From assembly GCA_033105485.1 (NCBI GenBank), contig CP136956.1, positions 744,001 to 808,000 of the forward strand: 64,000 nt of DNA, written 5' to 3'. The notes beneath the pieces are model-generated. The model saw only the letters and a list, made by a program, of their open reading frames with translations. It was not told the DNA's origin and did no database searches. The DNA is from LVI-A0039 sp033105485. Its GTDB lineage: Bacteria > Bacillota_I > Bacilli_A > UBA3375. A program made the translations under genes and the position numbers. Numbering within the stretch: position 1 is the stretch's first letter; every line of letters begins with the position of its first letter. Shown here in pieces: positions 17,894-27,421 of the stretch.

Positions 17894-18472
17894 CTAAAAT
17901 ATATTTTCACCAAATAGACTAAATGCATTTTCCTTCATTGAACCTCTTAATTGTTGGAAGTCAATAACCTGATAGTCAGCTGTATCTAAATTAAACTCTT
18001 TTGTAAAAAAGAAAGGATACACTGACACTCCCTGAGTTGGTAAAATTTCAGTATCAACTAACTTATTATTGTATATATCAACATACCATTCTGATAGTAT
18101 ATCATTTGTGCATATGTAATTAATAAATTGTCCAAAATCTACTTCTAAATTCTCATATGATAATGTTTCAGGGTTTAAATAGAATACCATTCCATATCCT
18201 TCTTCAAATGCTCCAGAATTCAGTATGTAGGCTCCACCAAATATATCATTAGCTATCTCTAAAAATCCTCGCTGCAAGTTTCCCTCATTCACGTTCAATA
18301 AATCCATTTCAATTTCACTTAAAGCACTTCCGTGGACTCTTATCACATTTTGTACTACAAGACCTCCATAGTTTGCGTAAAATTGTCCGATATTTGATTT
18401 TTCTGTTAGTTCTAGTACCTCATATATTTTTTTTTGTTCTTTTTCATTTACTTCTAATTTTTTAACTTTCAT
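17894..18472 (-). CDS. DUF2625-like protein, copy 2
   Basis: 192 residues, nearly identical to the copy at 16153 (only a handful of substitutions, such as NVIRV for NIIRV and MKENAFSLF for MKEYAFNLF). I start it at MKVKKLEVN, as in copy 1; the frame is open 14 codons further up but only within the upstream gene. It overlaps the Imm70-like gene by 11 nt. Confidence 0.75.
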   Translation of the reverse strand: MKVKKLEVNEKEQKKIYEVLELTEKSNIGQFYANYGGLVVQNVIRVHGSALSEIEMDLLNVNEGNLQRGFLEIANDIFGGAYILNSGAFEEGYGMVFYLNPETLSYENLEVDFGQFINYICTNDILSEWYVDIYNNKLVDTEILPTQGVSVYPFFFTKEFNLDTADYQVIDFQQLRGSMKENAFSLFGENIF

Positions 18473-19382
18473 TCTCTTCTCCAATCTTAATTGTTGTTTC
18501 AGATTCAACATCATACAGTAATATAATATTATTCGTATACTTAGCTACAAGCATTTCAAACTTTAATATCATTTCATCAGTATATTCTAAGCCTGTTACC
18601 ACAGCCCAGTATTGAACGCTAGTCATATTTACCATTTTATGATCCAAATCTGCAATTAACTTACCTATAAATTCATCAGTATCATTAGTGAAAAATTCTT
18701 TTAATCGATAAAAATGGTTAGCATTTGCATCACCTTTTATATAAAATGAATAAGTCAAATTAGTATTTCCAATTCTTGAAGGCAATAAACCTATACTCTG
18801 GTAAAATCTTGCCTCTGCACCTGGCTGAAAAACATCCATGTCTAGAGCGATATTCTTTATTTCTTTCGGTTGTAATTTACAATTTCGTATTCCTTGAAAA
18901 CCTAGATTATAGTAAAAATGTCCTAAAGGTTCGTCCTCTCTGATAAATATCCATAAATTGTTATGTCTTATGAGTCCCCTAAGCTTATTATGCTCACATT
19001 TAGCGTAATCAATAAGTTTTTTCAAACTTTTGACGATTGCCATTCTCAAACTACGTCCATTGAATAGTTGACGTAACTTTTTACATTTCTTCTCAACTAT
19101 TAGATTATCGATTTTCTCATTACGTTCTACTTTGTTTTTAAAATCATAATAATATTCCGATACATCAAGTTCCCCAATTTTCTCAAATATTTGGTCGAGT
19201 TCTGCAATTAGTAAATCTAACTCACTATTATCCATGTACTCATTTTCATATAACTTTTTGAAATAAGCATATTCCTCTGCCTTTAATAGTTTCTGTAAGG
19301 TTGAGTAAAAACATGTATATACTTCATAATCTAATCCGATTTCACTATTACCTAAATATAATTCTATTCTTTGATCTAGCAT
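18462..19382 (-). CDS. Imm70-like two-domain protein, copy 3
   Basis: 306 residues and the most divergent of the three in both halves (KAEEYAYF, LLIAELDQIFEKIGEL, and a changed YIKGDANANHFYRLKEF). The start is set at MLDQRIEL, which has the same AAGGAG site as the other copies. The frame is open 29 codons upstream only because one extra T in the leader joins it to non-coding sequence. Confidence 0.7.
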   Translation of the reverse strand: MLDQRIELYLGNSEIGLDYEVYTCFYSTLQKLLKAEEYAYFKKLYENEYMDNSELDLLIAELDQIFEKIGELDVSEYYYDFKNKVERNEKIDNLIVEKKCKKLRQLFNGRSLRMAIVKSLKKLIDYAKCEHNKLRGLIRHNNLWIFIREDEPLGHFYYNLGFQGIRNCKLQPKEIKNIALDMDVFQPGAEARFYQSIGLLPSRIGNTNLTYSFYIKGDANANHFYRLKEFFTNDTDEFIGKLIADLDHKMVNMTSVQYWAVVTGLEYTDEMILKFEMLVAKYTNNIILLYDVESETTIKIGEENES

Positions 19383-19547
19383 TTTTCTCCTTAAGTTTTT
19401 TTGACTACCATCAGAAATATAAGATAGTAGCAGCTCATTTTTGTTATATAGCAATATAACAGGAAACATACATACGATGAATATTTATTAATACATACTT
19501 AACTTTACCTTATCACTTCTTTATATCTTGGGTATTGACAGAATATC

Positions 19548-20015
19548 TTATTGGGTTGTATACCTTTTTTGATTTAAATTATTTGAATCAATTTCTTTGT
19601 ATCGCTTTCTATCAAACTTATACCATACTATATTTATTATCGGAGTATAGCTTATAAACAATATTACAAGCGTAATTGTATAAAAGATTATAGAACTAAA
19701 AGCATTATCCCTATAAATCAAATATGACAGATAAAAAGTTACATAAAAATAAATCGTAAAGCAAAGGCCTATGGTTTTAAATTTTCTTTTAATATATGAA
19801 TTACCAGTTTTATATCTTGGGCTATAGTTAACATATATATCGTAATAATTTTTCACTAACTTTAACAACAATATAATTATTATTAGTACAACTACATTTG
19901 AATGACCTGTGTATACAAGTACAAAGGCTGGCAAAAACGAGTATATTACCCCTCTCATAACTATATTATTCGCATCATTTTTCTCTTGTTTCATTATATA
20001 CTTTTGACTTTCCAT
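19548..20015 (-). CDS. Four-helix membrane protein of unknown function
   Basis: 155 residues with four hydrophobic helices (about 23-39, 43-58, 86-104 and 112-132) and basic loops. I do not recognise a family. Small multi-span membrane proteins in T7SS islands are often immunity proteins against membrane-depolarising toxins; the position here allows that but no toxin gene is adjacent. Confidence 0.6.
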   Translation of the reverse strand: MESQKYIMKQEKNDANNIVMRGVIYSFLPAFVLVYTGHSNVVVLIIIILLLKLVKNYYDIYVNYSPRYKTGNSYIKRKFKTIGLCFTIYFYVTFYLSYLIYRDNAFSSIIFYTITLVILFISYTPIINIVWYKFDRKRYKEIDSNNLNQKRYTTQ

Positions 20016-20106
20016 TATTTCCTTTCCTAAATTTTATATGAATACATATTCAAACTTATCTCAAAGTTTAATTTTATCAGATGATATCTAAGCAACATTC
20101 TCTTCC

Positions 20107-21104
20107 TTACTCATAAATCTCTATATACTTCTGATCATTTAGGTAGTCATGAGATATCGTTTCATACTTAACACATCTATTATGTACATTTGGGGAGTAA
20201 GGGGCAATAGTCGAGAATACGCCATACAACATATAGTCTTTATATTTTTCATTAAAGTCTGACTTTCTAATCCTTTTAGAACAATATCGCATGTTTTCAC
20301 TTGATTTTACATTGATACTACCTATTAACTGTATATATTCGACAATTTTTTATGTAAGTAACCGGCCCATTAAGCAAAAATATAAAATCTTTTACCTGAT
20401 TCTTGTTAGGAACTTCCAATTCCTCCTCTAAGTTTTTAATTTTCTTAAGTTGTTTCTCTAATACTTCCTCATCTCGTATGTAGTATTTTGAGTTGTAATA
20501 CCAAGAATCTGGTCGAAGTTCCGCATTTTCTAATGAGTAGAGAAAATCCTTAAACTCATAGATAACAAATATAACCTTTGTATTATGACAAATATAAACA
20601 ACTTTTGACTTTTCAAAAAATTGTTGAAGTTTGTTTTCTTGAATTAAATTTGGTTGTACTTCATAATCCCTTTTTATAAATTGCTTGCATAAATTTAACT
20701 GTTCTTCTCTATAGTCACATTTTTGTTTTTCTAATTTTTCCCTGAAATTATTTAAATCAAAGTTCTCATTTTCAGCAGTAGAGTTAAATAAGTATGTATG
20801 TACCTATGTATGCTTACTCATACATGCTACTTGGTAGTACTTTTAGGCAGCTCTTTATCCAATTATTTGTTTTCATGCTTTTTATGAAATTTCTAGGGTT
20901 ATATTGAGAAACCTCTTTAAATGTAGAATAATTAATAAAAGCTATTTCATTTTTTATTACATCCTCTAAGTACTTAATGTCTTCGCCTTGTGCTAAAACA
21001 CCATTTCGAACTGATTTTTGATAAGTGCTTTTAGGATGATTCATTATTTTTCTTGCCATCCTATTAACCGTTCTTTCATTAACTTTTCTATAAATATCTC
21101 TCAT
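20107..21104 (-). pseudogene. Decayed T7SS partner-family gene (paralogue of the gene at 24356)
   Basis: Three pieces in different frames align with the intact 330-residue gene at 24356-25348. The N-terminal 96 residues (VNERTVNRMARKIMNHP, YNPRNFIKSMKTNNW) lie at 20814-21104. A middle part around 20350-20800 contains KVVYICHNTKVIFVIYEF and YYIRDEEVLEKQLKKI. The C-terminus (NEKYKDYMLYG to KYIEIYE) lies at 20107-20292. Several frameshifts separate them. Confidence 0.8.
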
Positions 21105-21159
21105 TACACTCCTTCACTAAATACTGCTATTAAAAGTTGTATTAACTCTATATTTACAT

Positions 21160-21231
21160 CTAGTTCATTATTATCACTAACATAGAATCACTATCATCTA
21201 GTACTACTACGCTTCCTATTGGTTCATACAT
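21160..21231 (-). pseudogene. Truncated DUF4176 gene start
   Basis: The first 23 codons read MYEPIGSVVVLDDSDSML and then stop. This is the same start as the intact DUF4176 gene at 42865-43188, and it overlaps the end of the upstream 335-residue gene in the same way. The rest is deleted. Confidence 0.7.
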
Positions 21232-22223
21232 TTTATTTCTTCCACAATATCATCATAACCATATTTTATTAATTTTTTTAGAGTATTTTTTCTAGCCATT
21301 ACAAATGTTTCTCTATTCCCAGTTATCAAGTTTATGCATTGCTCAACTGGCTCAACTGAATATTCTTCTAAATACGAATACTCCGTTGGTAAAGATCTTT
21401 TAAATTGTAATTCTAAATTTTCACTAAGGTAATTTATTGACCTAAGTAATGCCATTAGTCTACCATTTTCTTCATTATCTCCTAAGAAATATTTTTTGTA
21501 ATAATCATAGGTATCTCCCATGACAACATGACGTTTGTCTAAAATTTTTTTTATTTCTTTCATAACCATATCGGTTAATTTTTTATTTTCTATAAAATAT
21601 CTCTCATCAAATGATGGCCCTTCTAATGATTTTAAAAAAGCACCAGGTTCATTATATTCAATTGTAGTTGAAATAAAACATGGAACAATTGTTTTTAACT
21701 CTTGATCAACAAACAATCTTTGGCAATTACCATAAAGTGCTGTTAGTTCAGGGATTTCAATTACATTTGCTTTGTAAAATTCTTCTTCTGAATACTCATT
21801 CAATCCCTTATTTTTTCTATTTCCATTAATTACGACAAAAGGCGCGCACATTTCTTGTTGAAGTATATCTTCTTTTTTTTGTTCGAGAAGATCATTTACT
21901 TTTTCAACAATTAACTCTCCATTATCATCTAAATAGGGAGCTAACCTATTCTTTACATAGCCTTTATATTCTATAGACACCTTTGATGCGTGACGAAAAT
22001 TACTTATATCTATGCTGTTTGATATTGCATGACGTAATTGAAGAATATTTAGGTTCTCAAGTTCTTCATATGTATGAAAAGTTGACCATTCTAAGTCTTC
22101 AATAAAATCTGCTATTGCTTCTTCTTTAGTCACATGATATGTTTTACATATCTCATTTAATTTTTTATCGTTTTTCATCTTTGTTATTATTGTTTTAAGT
22201 GATGCTTTACTTAGTATTCCCAT
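21216..22223 (-). CDS. T7SS toxin-partner family protein (group 1), copy 1
   Basis: 335 residues, about 90% identical by eye to the gene at 43164. The start at MGILSK is fixed by that paralogue and by GGAGG upstream; an in-frame ATG 5 codons earlier overlaps the ribosome site. Conserved stretches shared with two other groups in this window are SIEYKGYVKNRLAPYLDDNG (about 80-100) and RLFVDQELKTIV (about 170) followed by a YFIENKKL segment. The domain is not one I know. The sequence just before its start still encodes the toxin ending KIIWE, so its toxin has been deleted. Confidence 0.65.
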   Translation of the reverse strand: MGILSKASLKTIITKMKNDKKLNEICKTYHVTKEEAIADFIEDLEWSTFHTYEELENLNILQLRHAISNSIDISNFRHASKVSIEYKGYVKNRLAPYLDDNGELIVEKVNDLLEQKKEDILQQEMCAPFVVINGNRKNKGLNEYSEEEFYKANVIEIPELTALYGNCQRLFVDQELKTIVPCFISTTIEYNEPGAFLKSLEGPSFDERYFIENKKLTDMVMKEIKKILDKRHVVMGDTYDYYKKYFLGDNEENGRLMALLRSINYLSENLELQFKRSLPTEYSYLEEYSVEPVEQCINLITGNRETFVMARKNTLKKLIKYGYDDIVEEIKCMNQ

Positions 22224-22345
22224 ATTATTTTCCTCCATATAAAACCTTTGATGATATTATCAATTAAGCTGTAAGTAGATTGCTCTCGCTATTCCTGTAA
22301 TAAAGCAATTGATTATCAAGTGATTGCACTTGATACTGCTACCAA

Positions 22346-22789
22346 TTAGCTAACTATATCAATCAAGTTTTCAATATATTCACCGTTGCTATCGTAGCTA
22401 TCTGTTTCTATTTTATATAAAACCAGTTCTGTGCTCGCACTTAATACTGGGTCTTCATCAATACCTTCTGATAGTACTTTATTTTCGAATGTAATAATAT
22501 TACTCATCATTAAAATTATTGCAATAAAAGTAAATATAATACTAGCGTACATAGTAGCTTTCTTATTTAGAATAACAAGAATAAAACTGATGCAAACACA
22601 TATTAATGCTGGAATACTAATCAATATTTTCAGGTGCTTGATTACCTTTTCAAGAACATCTATATTAATTACATCAATACTTAAATTCTCAGAACTAATT
22701 TGATCAACTAATGTACCATTTAACAAGAAACTCAAAGCTGCTAATACCACTAATACATTTAGCCCTACTATAATAATTTTTTTCTTCAT
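22346..22789 (-). CDS. Three-helix membrane protein
   Basis: 147 residues starting at MKKKIIIVGLN, which has GGAGG at the right distance. Hydrophobic helices are at about 4-24, 45-64 and 68-88; the last 50 residues are polar and acidic. No family recognised. It may be the immunity protein left from a lost toxin, because it is in a module where the toxin is missing. Confidence 0.6.
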   Translation of the reverse strand: MKKKIIIVGLNVLVVLAALSFLLNGTLVDQISSENLSIDVINIDVLEKVIKHLKILISIPALICVCISFILVILNKKATMYASIIFTFIAIILMMSNIITFENKVLSEGIDEDPVLSASTELVLYKIETDSYDSNGEYIENLIDIVS

Positions 22790-22834
22790 AATAACCTCCA
22801 ATTTGTAATAACCTACTTATTTCTATATTTCTTT

Positions 22835-23375
22835 TTAATCATCTAAATATTCTTCAAATCCTAACTCAATGATTTCCTCTTTTGTCATCTTAAAATAACT
22901 ATTCATAAAATTATTTACTCTAAAAGTTAATTTACCATCTAAAGAGGGACCTGTATCTAATTGCATGTATATTTTGTAAATACCTTTATTATCAAGTATG
23001 ATACTATTAACTAGTTTGTATTTATCTTCATAACTAAAGTTTTCATATTTTTTTTCTTTAATTAATTTTTCATATTTCTCTTGTTCACTGATGAACTTAT
23101 CTACATAGTTTAAAAAAAATAAAGCTATGTCATCTCTATTGATATTTGCTAACATACTACCTGCTGAAAATGAAGTTATAGCTTTTCCTCTCCACTTCAT
23201 AATGTACTTTATTCTTTCTTCACAATTCGAAGATTTTTTTACTTTTGCTATATATGTAATTTCAAAGTAATTAAGTACAAAGCAGAAAATACCTAAGACA
23301 ATCCATGGAACTAGAATATATTTATTATTTAATTCTCTGTATTTTGTTCTTTGACCTAAATAGGTTGATATTCAT
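22835..23375 (-). pseudogene. Membrane-anchored protein, probably frameshifted at its 5' end
   Basis: From an ATG at 23200 a 121-residue soluble protein can be read (SAGSMLANINRDDIALFFLN, ending EEIIELGFEEYLDD). The same frame is open upstream to 23372 without a start and encodes a good membrane helix (VPWIVLGIFCFVLNYF) then IAKVKKSSNCEERIKYI. An ATG at 23373-23375 is one base out of that frame. The likely original product is a membrane-anchored protein of about 178 residues. A functional short form cannot be excluded. Confidence 0.5.
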
Positions 23376-23414
23376 TTTCTATACCACTTTAGATAAATGC
23401 AACATTTTTCTAAA

Positions 23415-23834
23415 TCACCTATTTCTTAGAGCGATTACTGAACTTCCGTGCTTTTCATAGTATTTGCTCTTATCTGCGTAATAGACAACATATATAAATA
23501 TTAGATATCCTATTCCTATTATCGACAGTGGAACTCCCAACCAAAATAGAGGTTCTTGAATAGCTGATAATAATGTATCCTTTGCTCCTTTATAATTAAT
23601 TGTTATTTTTGCGCCTTTATCCGGAACTCTTAATTCTTGATCTTCTAAAATATCTATTGTTCCATCTGTATATTTAAGTTCAACTTTTACATTATATTGT
23701 CCCACTCCTATATCTATGCAACTGTCTTTATCTGCTATAAACATATCATCATACCAAATAGTTATATTTTCTAATCTCTTTCCTGTAATATCCATTACTC
23801 TATCGTCTAGATTCTTATGTAGTTGTATTTTCAT
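23415..23834 (-). CDS. Membrane protein, family paralogous to 25493 and 42423
   Basis: 139 residues. The first 90 are a beta-rich domain (LENITIWYDDMFIADKDSCI, YNVKVELKYTDGTIDIL), followed by one or two membrane helices (FWLGVPLSIIGIGYLIFIYVV) and a short basic tail. The same domain plus helices recurs as a pseudogene at 25493 and in changed form at 42423, always next to a DUF4176 gene. It overlaps the DUF4176 gene by one base. Function unknown; part of the T7SS cargo module by position. Confidence 0.65.
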   Translation of the reverse strand: MKIQLHKNLDDRVMDITGKRLENITIWYDDMFIADKDSCIDIGVGQYNVKVELKYTDGTIDILEDQELRVPDKGAKITINYKGAKDTLLSAIQEPLFWLGVPLSIIGIGYLIFIYVVYYADKSKYYEKHGSSVIALRNR

Positions 23835-24145
23835 TATAATTCTGTAAACTGACTCATGTCAATTTCTCTCTCTATATTTTCATTACTTGACTCTGTCTTG
23901 ATATATTCATCTAAGGCCTTGGCAAAATTATCAAAGTCAACTGTCTCTAATCCAGTATGTGCAATCAGTTCTATGTCTTCTTCATTTACAAAGCATACTG
24001 GTAAGTCAGTCGTGAACCCCAATGGATACAAACATGTAAGGTATTGATATCTTTTACCATTTTCCTTATTGGTTGGATAATAAGAAATTATCATTTGCAT
24101 ATTATTCAATTCTCTATTAACTATTACTGTTCCAATTGGTTTCAT
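23834..24145 (-). CDS. DUF4176 protein
   Basis: 103 residues with the DUF4176 layout: MKPIGTVIVNRELNNMQMII, then YQYLTCLYPLGFTTDLP and VNEEDIELIAHTGLET. DUF4176 proteins occur beside LXG toxins in T7SSb loci and have no proven role. It overlaps the next gene at each end by 1-4 nt. Confidence 0.82.
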   Translation of the reverse strand: MKPIGTVIVNRELNNMQMIISYYPTNKENGKRYQYLTCLYPLGFTTDLPVCFVNEEDIELIAHTGLETVDFDNFAKALDEYIKTESSNENIEREIDMSQFTEL

Positions 24146-24363
24146 CCTTCTCCTTCAATAACTGCTATTAGTTTATCCATTTCTGTAACTAGATTTTCCA
24201 TACGAGTTTCTATTATCCCTTGCTTATTTGTATTTTGATAATATTCTCCACCTTCAACTACTGCTGCTTTAATTTTACCTGCCTCTGTCTTTACATCTTT
24301 CATATAGTCAATTATATTTTGTTTGTCTAGACTAATAATTGCTTCATACTCTTCTTTATTCAT
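24142..24363 (-). CDS. Small helical T7SS-associated protein
   Basis: 73 residues from MNKEEYEAIISLD, chosen because AAGGAG lies 5 nt upstream; the frame is open for 12 more codons inside the upstream gene. The protein is almost entirely helical, like Lap/WXG100-type targeting partners of LXG toxins, but the WXG motif is absent. It overlaps the upstream gene by 8 nt. Confidence 0.6.
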   Translation of the reverse strand: MNKEEYEAIISLDKQNIIDYMKDVKTEAGKIKAAVVEGGEYYQNTNKQGIIETRMENLVTEMDKLIAVIEGEG

Positions 24364-25348
24364 ACAACTCCTTATAAGTTTGATTAGTACTAAAATCATT
24401 GGACACTAACTTAAAGTCACCAATCCTGCATTCCTTGTTACCTGTAAATGGATCAAATGTCGTTCTTGCGTCTCTAATTGTATAATTCTTATACTTTTCC
24501 GTATATTCACTTTTCAAAATATTGGCTTTACATTCTTTATAGTACTGTATTGATCCGCACCCGATTGAATTGCATAAAAATAAGAAGTCTTGTATTTGTT
24601 TTTTGCTAACTTCTGTATTTGCCCAATATATAAACTTATCAGGGCTGTTATTATAGGGAATATTTAATTCTTTAACCATTGCATCAATTTTGCTAAGTTG
24701 GTTCTTTAGTACTTTTTCATCTTTAATATAATATGCGGAGTCATACCTCCATGAGTCAAGACGCATTTTTGCTGCTTTGGGCTCATAGTACATTACTCTA
24801 AATTCAAAAAAGACCACTATTGTTTTTGTTTTGTCACAAACATATACATCTTTTGCATCAGGAAAAAACTCTAAGAGTTCTCTGCAATCTTTTAGCAAGG
24901 GTTCCACTGTATTTTCATTTTTTATTTCATTTTCACATAAATTCTTACCATATGAAAAAATATCTCGTTCTATAATTTCAAAGTCCTTGTTAACCAGTTC
25001 AACATCTAATAAGCCTTTTTCATCTTTATAACTACTTAGATACTTTCCAATATAGATATACTCATGACTTGCCCCAGGGTAAAATTCTAACCCAGACTTC
25101 GCCCACCTTGTTCCCCCTAGTGCTTTCATAAATTTTTTGGGATGATAAGTTAATAACTCCTCATAAGGCTTTGTATTCATAAATTCCAGTTCTCTTACGA
25201 TGATTTCTTTTGCCAGAGTCATATCACCACCACGCATCTCTACACCTATTCGAAAATACTTCCAATCATCTTTACGGGTACGTTTCATAATCTTCTTAAC
25301 TGTTTTATTTATCGTTCTATCATTTGTTCTTTTATATAGTTCTATCAT
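24356..25348 (-). CDS. T7SS toxin-partner family protein (group 3)
   Basis: 330 residues, intact relative of the pseudogene at 20107. Landmarks: a helical basic N-terminus (TNDRTINKTVKKIMKRTRK), YHPKKFMKALGGTRWAKSGL, YIYIGKYLSSYKDEKG, then VYVCDKTKTIVVFFEF and YYIKDEKVLKNQLSKI. The last two align with RLFVDQE.KTIV/YFIENKKL of group 1 and RVFVDEETKNMV/YCKDEELNFL of group 2. No known domain. The start has AAGGGGAC just upstream. Confidence 0.65.
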   Translation of the reverse strand: MIELYKRTNDRTINKTVKKIMKRTRKDDWKYFRIGVEMRGGDMTLAKEIIVRELEFMNTKPYEELLTYHPKKFMKALGGTRWAKSGLEFYPGASHEYIYIGKYLSSYKDEKGLLDVELVNKDFEIIERDIFSYGKNLCENEIKNENTVEPLLKDCRELLEFFPDAKDVYVCDKTKTIVVFFEFRVMYYEPKAAKMRLDSWRYDSAYYIKDEKVLKNQLSKIDAMVKELNIPYNNSPDKFIYWANTEVSKKQIQDFLFLCNSIGCGSIQYYKECKANILKSEYTEKYKNYTIRDARTTFDPFTGNKECRIGDFKLVSNDFSTNQTYKELYE

Positions 25349-25492
25349 TAGTCCCCTTTATTGATACCTATCTTGTAGTTCTTTCACTCTGCTCCTTACA
25401 TACAATCTATTCAAGCAGCTTGATGATCTTGTAAAACCTATATTACTAGTCTTAGATAGTAAATCCATCCACAAAGCTATATTCATATGAGA

Positions 25493-25898
25493 CTAAAATA
25501 GTTTCATCATACTGCCACCTTCAGTTTGATAAGGTTTAGATTTATCCGTTACTAATAATCCAATCATTAAGAAGAATACACCAACTCCTATTAAAAGTGT
25601 AAGACCAACTCCTATCCAAAATAAATAGTTAAAAGTATACGCTTTAGCGGCTGCTTTTATTCCGGAATAATTTATTGTCTTAAGTACATCCTTATCTTTA
25701 ACTACTAATGCTTGATCTTTTAGTGTGTCTACTGTACCATCCGTATATTCAATTTTCACACTGACATTATAAGTGCCGCCACTTATCTCAATACTTTTAT
25801 TAAGGTCAGCTAGAAATTTCTGGTTATCATATATTGATACATTTTTAATTCATTTCCCTAATTTTTTTATATGTTACATCTCTAAATATAATTTTCAC
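25493..25898 (-). pseudogene. Membrane protein pseudogene, paralogue of 23415
   Basis: A GTG at 25896-25898 with GGAGAA opens MKIIFRDVTYKKIRE and soon shifts frame in an A-run. An in-frame TGA follows, and then the sequence continues as NVSIYDNQKFLADLNKSIEI, YNVSVKIEYTDGTVDTLKD and membrane helices to 25493. The alignment with the intact 139-residue gene at 23415 is clear throughout. The last 88 codons alone form an open frame. Confidence 0.75.
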
Positions 25899-26376
25899 AG
25901 TTCTCCTTTAAACGGATTATTTAGAAAATTATAGTTATATAAATACATTTATTAACCGTTCATATGCAATATGATGTTACCTCTTTTTTGATAGATTAAG
26001 TTTACCACGAGATTCCCGTGGTCTTTAATACATAATCAAATCACTATACTTGTAAGTTAGTGCAGTATTTTCTCTCTTTTCCTGTAACTATAATAATATT
26101 TTCCTTCAACTTTCTTACTTATATTTTACACCCATATAAAGGTGTGTTGGTGTTTTTTCTGCAATATAATGTGTGTTTTTGGTCTGATTTGTAAATAAAC
26201 AGATTTTTTCAGTAAATTGCAGGTTTAAGTAGTAAACCAAATACTATTATCAATTGCGCTTATGCTTTCAACGTGCTTTAAGTTTTCAATTTAATAAACC
26301 TCAAGTCATTTATATAAAAGTGATTTTCCAACAAAGTGGCACGAGCCATTACTCTTCTTGATTGTATTTTTAGTAT
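25899..26376. other. Non-coding gap at the end of the fourth module
   Basis: About 480 bp of very AT-rich sequence. It holds one hairpin, CCACG-AGATTC-CCGTGG at about 26005-26022, and no coding sequence I can support. It probably contains the promoter for the minus-strand genes from 25898 downward, but no confident -35/-10 pair stands out. Confidence 0.5.
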
Positions 26377-26407
26377 AAAAAAAAGACCTTGATAAGCTAT
26401 CGAAGTC
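26377..26407 (-). terminator. Terminator inside the essC scrap of module 4
   Basis: Stem GACTTCGATA/TATCAAGGTC around GCT followed by eight T on the minus strand, lying directly downstream of the essC remnant. Confidence 0.75.
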
Positions 26408-26690
26408 TAATTGTTTCTTTAATACTTAAATAGTTGTAGTTTCTACTTGAACGCTCTTCATTTGCTAAAAGTGCAAGTTCATTACGTTTATCTAAGGCTG
26501 TAAATTTCTCCTTAGAAATTTCGCTTATCGAAGTTTCTTTACGTAATTTATTATGTACTTTACTATCTTTTTGCCATGGTAAAGAGTATACATACTAATT
26601 GCAAAAGATACTAATGTTGAAACTAACATTAAGATACCACGAATACCACGTGGTCTAATCCAAAGCATTAAAATCGCCATTACAATCCCG
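26408..26690 (-). pseudogene. essC membrane-segment remnant (module 4)
   Basis: The minus strand reads MAILMLWIRPRGIRGILMLV and, after frameshifts, KRNELALLANEERSSRNYN and YLSIKE. These match EssC residues about 146-230 (second half of helix 1, helix 2 and the linker). The linker is interrupted by a 32-bp palindromic element. No further essC sequence follows, so this module has lost its ATPase. Confidence 0.8.
26493..26524. repeat. 32-bp palindromic element, copy 1, with 5-bp direct repeat
   Basis: Core AAATTTCTCCTTAGAAATTT (26502-26521), an 8-bp inverted repeat around CCTT. The element is flanked by TTATC on both sides (26488-26492 and 26525-26529), which looks like a target-site duplication. 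It lies inside the essC linker. Confidence 0.7.
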
Positions 26691-26818
26691 ATGAAAATTT
26701 ATGTGTATGTTATTGATTATTTAGTTGTAATACATTGTTTTGTACCAATACGCTTCTTGTAAAGCATGTGAATATTTTGACTTAATAACAGTTAAATACT
26801 AACTCACTAATATCTAGT

Positions 26819-26849
26819 AAAAGATTTGGAACTTAAACTCCAAATCTTT
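26819..26849. terminator. Module-boundary hairpin, copy 1 (module 4)
   Basis: AAAGATTTGGA/TCCAAATCTTT with an 8-nt loop. The same hairpin and about 130 bp of sequence after it recur at 42292 and 50294. It ends the minus-strand genes coming from 26891 and above. Confidence 0.7.
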
Positions 26850-26890
26850 CTTAGTATTAATAATGAAATATAAATAACTCAACTTTAAAT

Positions 26891-27421
26891 TTATTGATAA
26901 TCTATTCCTCTAATATCAAGACTTGTGTGCTTATATAATAGATAAAAATTAGCGCTATTCACAATGACAAACGCAACAATAATTCCAAATTGAGGAATAT
27001 AAGTTCCCAACAAGCCTCCACCTAGTATAACGAGCATACGTGTAGGATTTTTTCTACCACCATATTTCACTTTCATTGCTTTTGTAATATTATACTTAAT
27101 GTATCTTGTGCATACAAATGTTAAGACGATTGCGAACAATATATATCCAATATGAATTTCACTGAAGCTTAAAAGTATCGTGTTAATGACTAATAATATA
27201 TAAATATACAATTTAGTATACGTGAGTATATTTTGTTTGCCTATTAAATAATTAGTTAATACTAGATGTGCTATAGTAGCAACAATATAACTGAATATAA
27301 TCAAACATATCAGATCTACACTCATTTTATATTGATCAAATACAAATCCAAATGAGGACCACATTAACTGAAGAATTAATATAGCATATAAGTCAGTTTT
27401 TAATTTTTCATTTATTCCCAT
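26891..27421 (-). CDS. Membrane immunity candidate of the 27412 toxin
   Basis: 176 residues with about five membrane helices (for example DLICLIIFSYIVATIAHLVL, IYILLVINTILLSF, GGGLLGTYIPQFGIIVAFVIV). Its ATG overlaps the last codons of the toxin gene (ATATGGGAATAA read as IWE-stop by the toxin and MGI by this gene), so the two are tightly coupled. S. aureus TspA/TsaI is a known pair of membrane toxin and multi-span immunity protein; by analogy this protects the producer. Inference from position and topology. Confidence 0.6.
   Translation of the reverse strand: MGINEKLKTDLYAILILQLMWSSFGFVFDQYKMSVDLICLIIFSYIVATIAHLVLTNYLIGKQNILTYTKLYIYILLVINTILLSFSEIHIGYILFAIVLTFVCTRYIKYNITKAMKVKYGGRKNPTRMLVILGGGLLGTYIPQFGIIVAFVIVNSANFYLLYKHTSLDIRGIDYQ

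Larger units (their letters stand above)
14986..19520. repeat. Tandem triplication, period 1741 bp
   Basis: The start codons of the Imm70-like genes (15900, 17641, 19382) are exactly 1741 bp apart, and the intervening DUF2625 genes and leaders (15901-16152 and 17642-17893) are almost identical base for base. Unit: Imm70-like gene, overlapping DUF2625 gene, about 250 bp leader. Differences between copies concentrate in the C-terminal half of the Imm70-like genes. Confidence 0.92.

Noticed and set aside
19383..19469. 29-codon extension of the third Imm70-like gene
   Set aside because: It exists only because of one extra T in the leader; the other two copies are not open there and all three have the ribosome site before MLDQRIEL.
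14986..19520. Regular repeats considered as a CRISPR or satellite array
   Set aside because: The repeat unit is 1741 bp of protein-coding sequence, not short repeats with spacers.
25358..25489. 43-codon minus-strand frame before the 24356 gene
   Set aside because: It ends at the ribosome site of the next gene as a Lap remnant might, but lacks a start signal and has no similarity I can see to the other Lap proteins.
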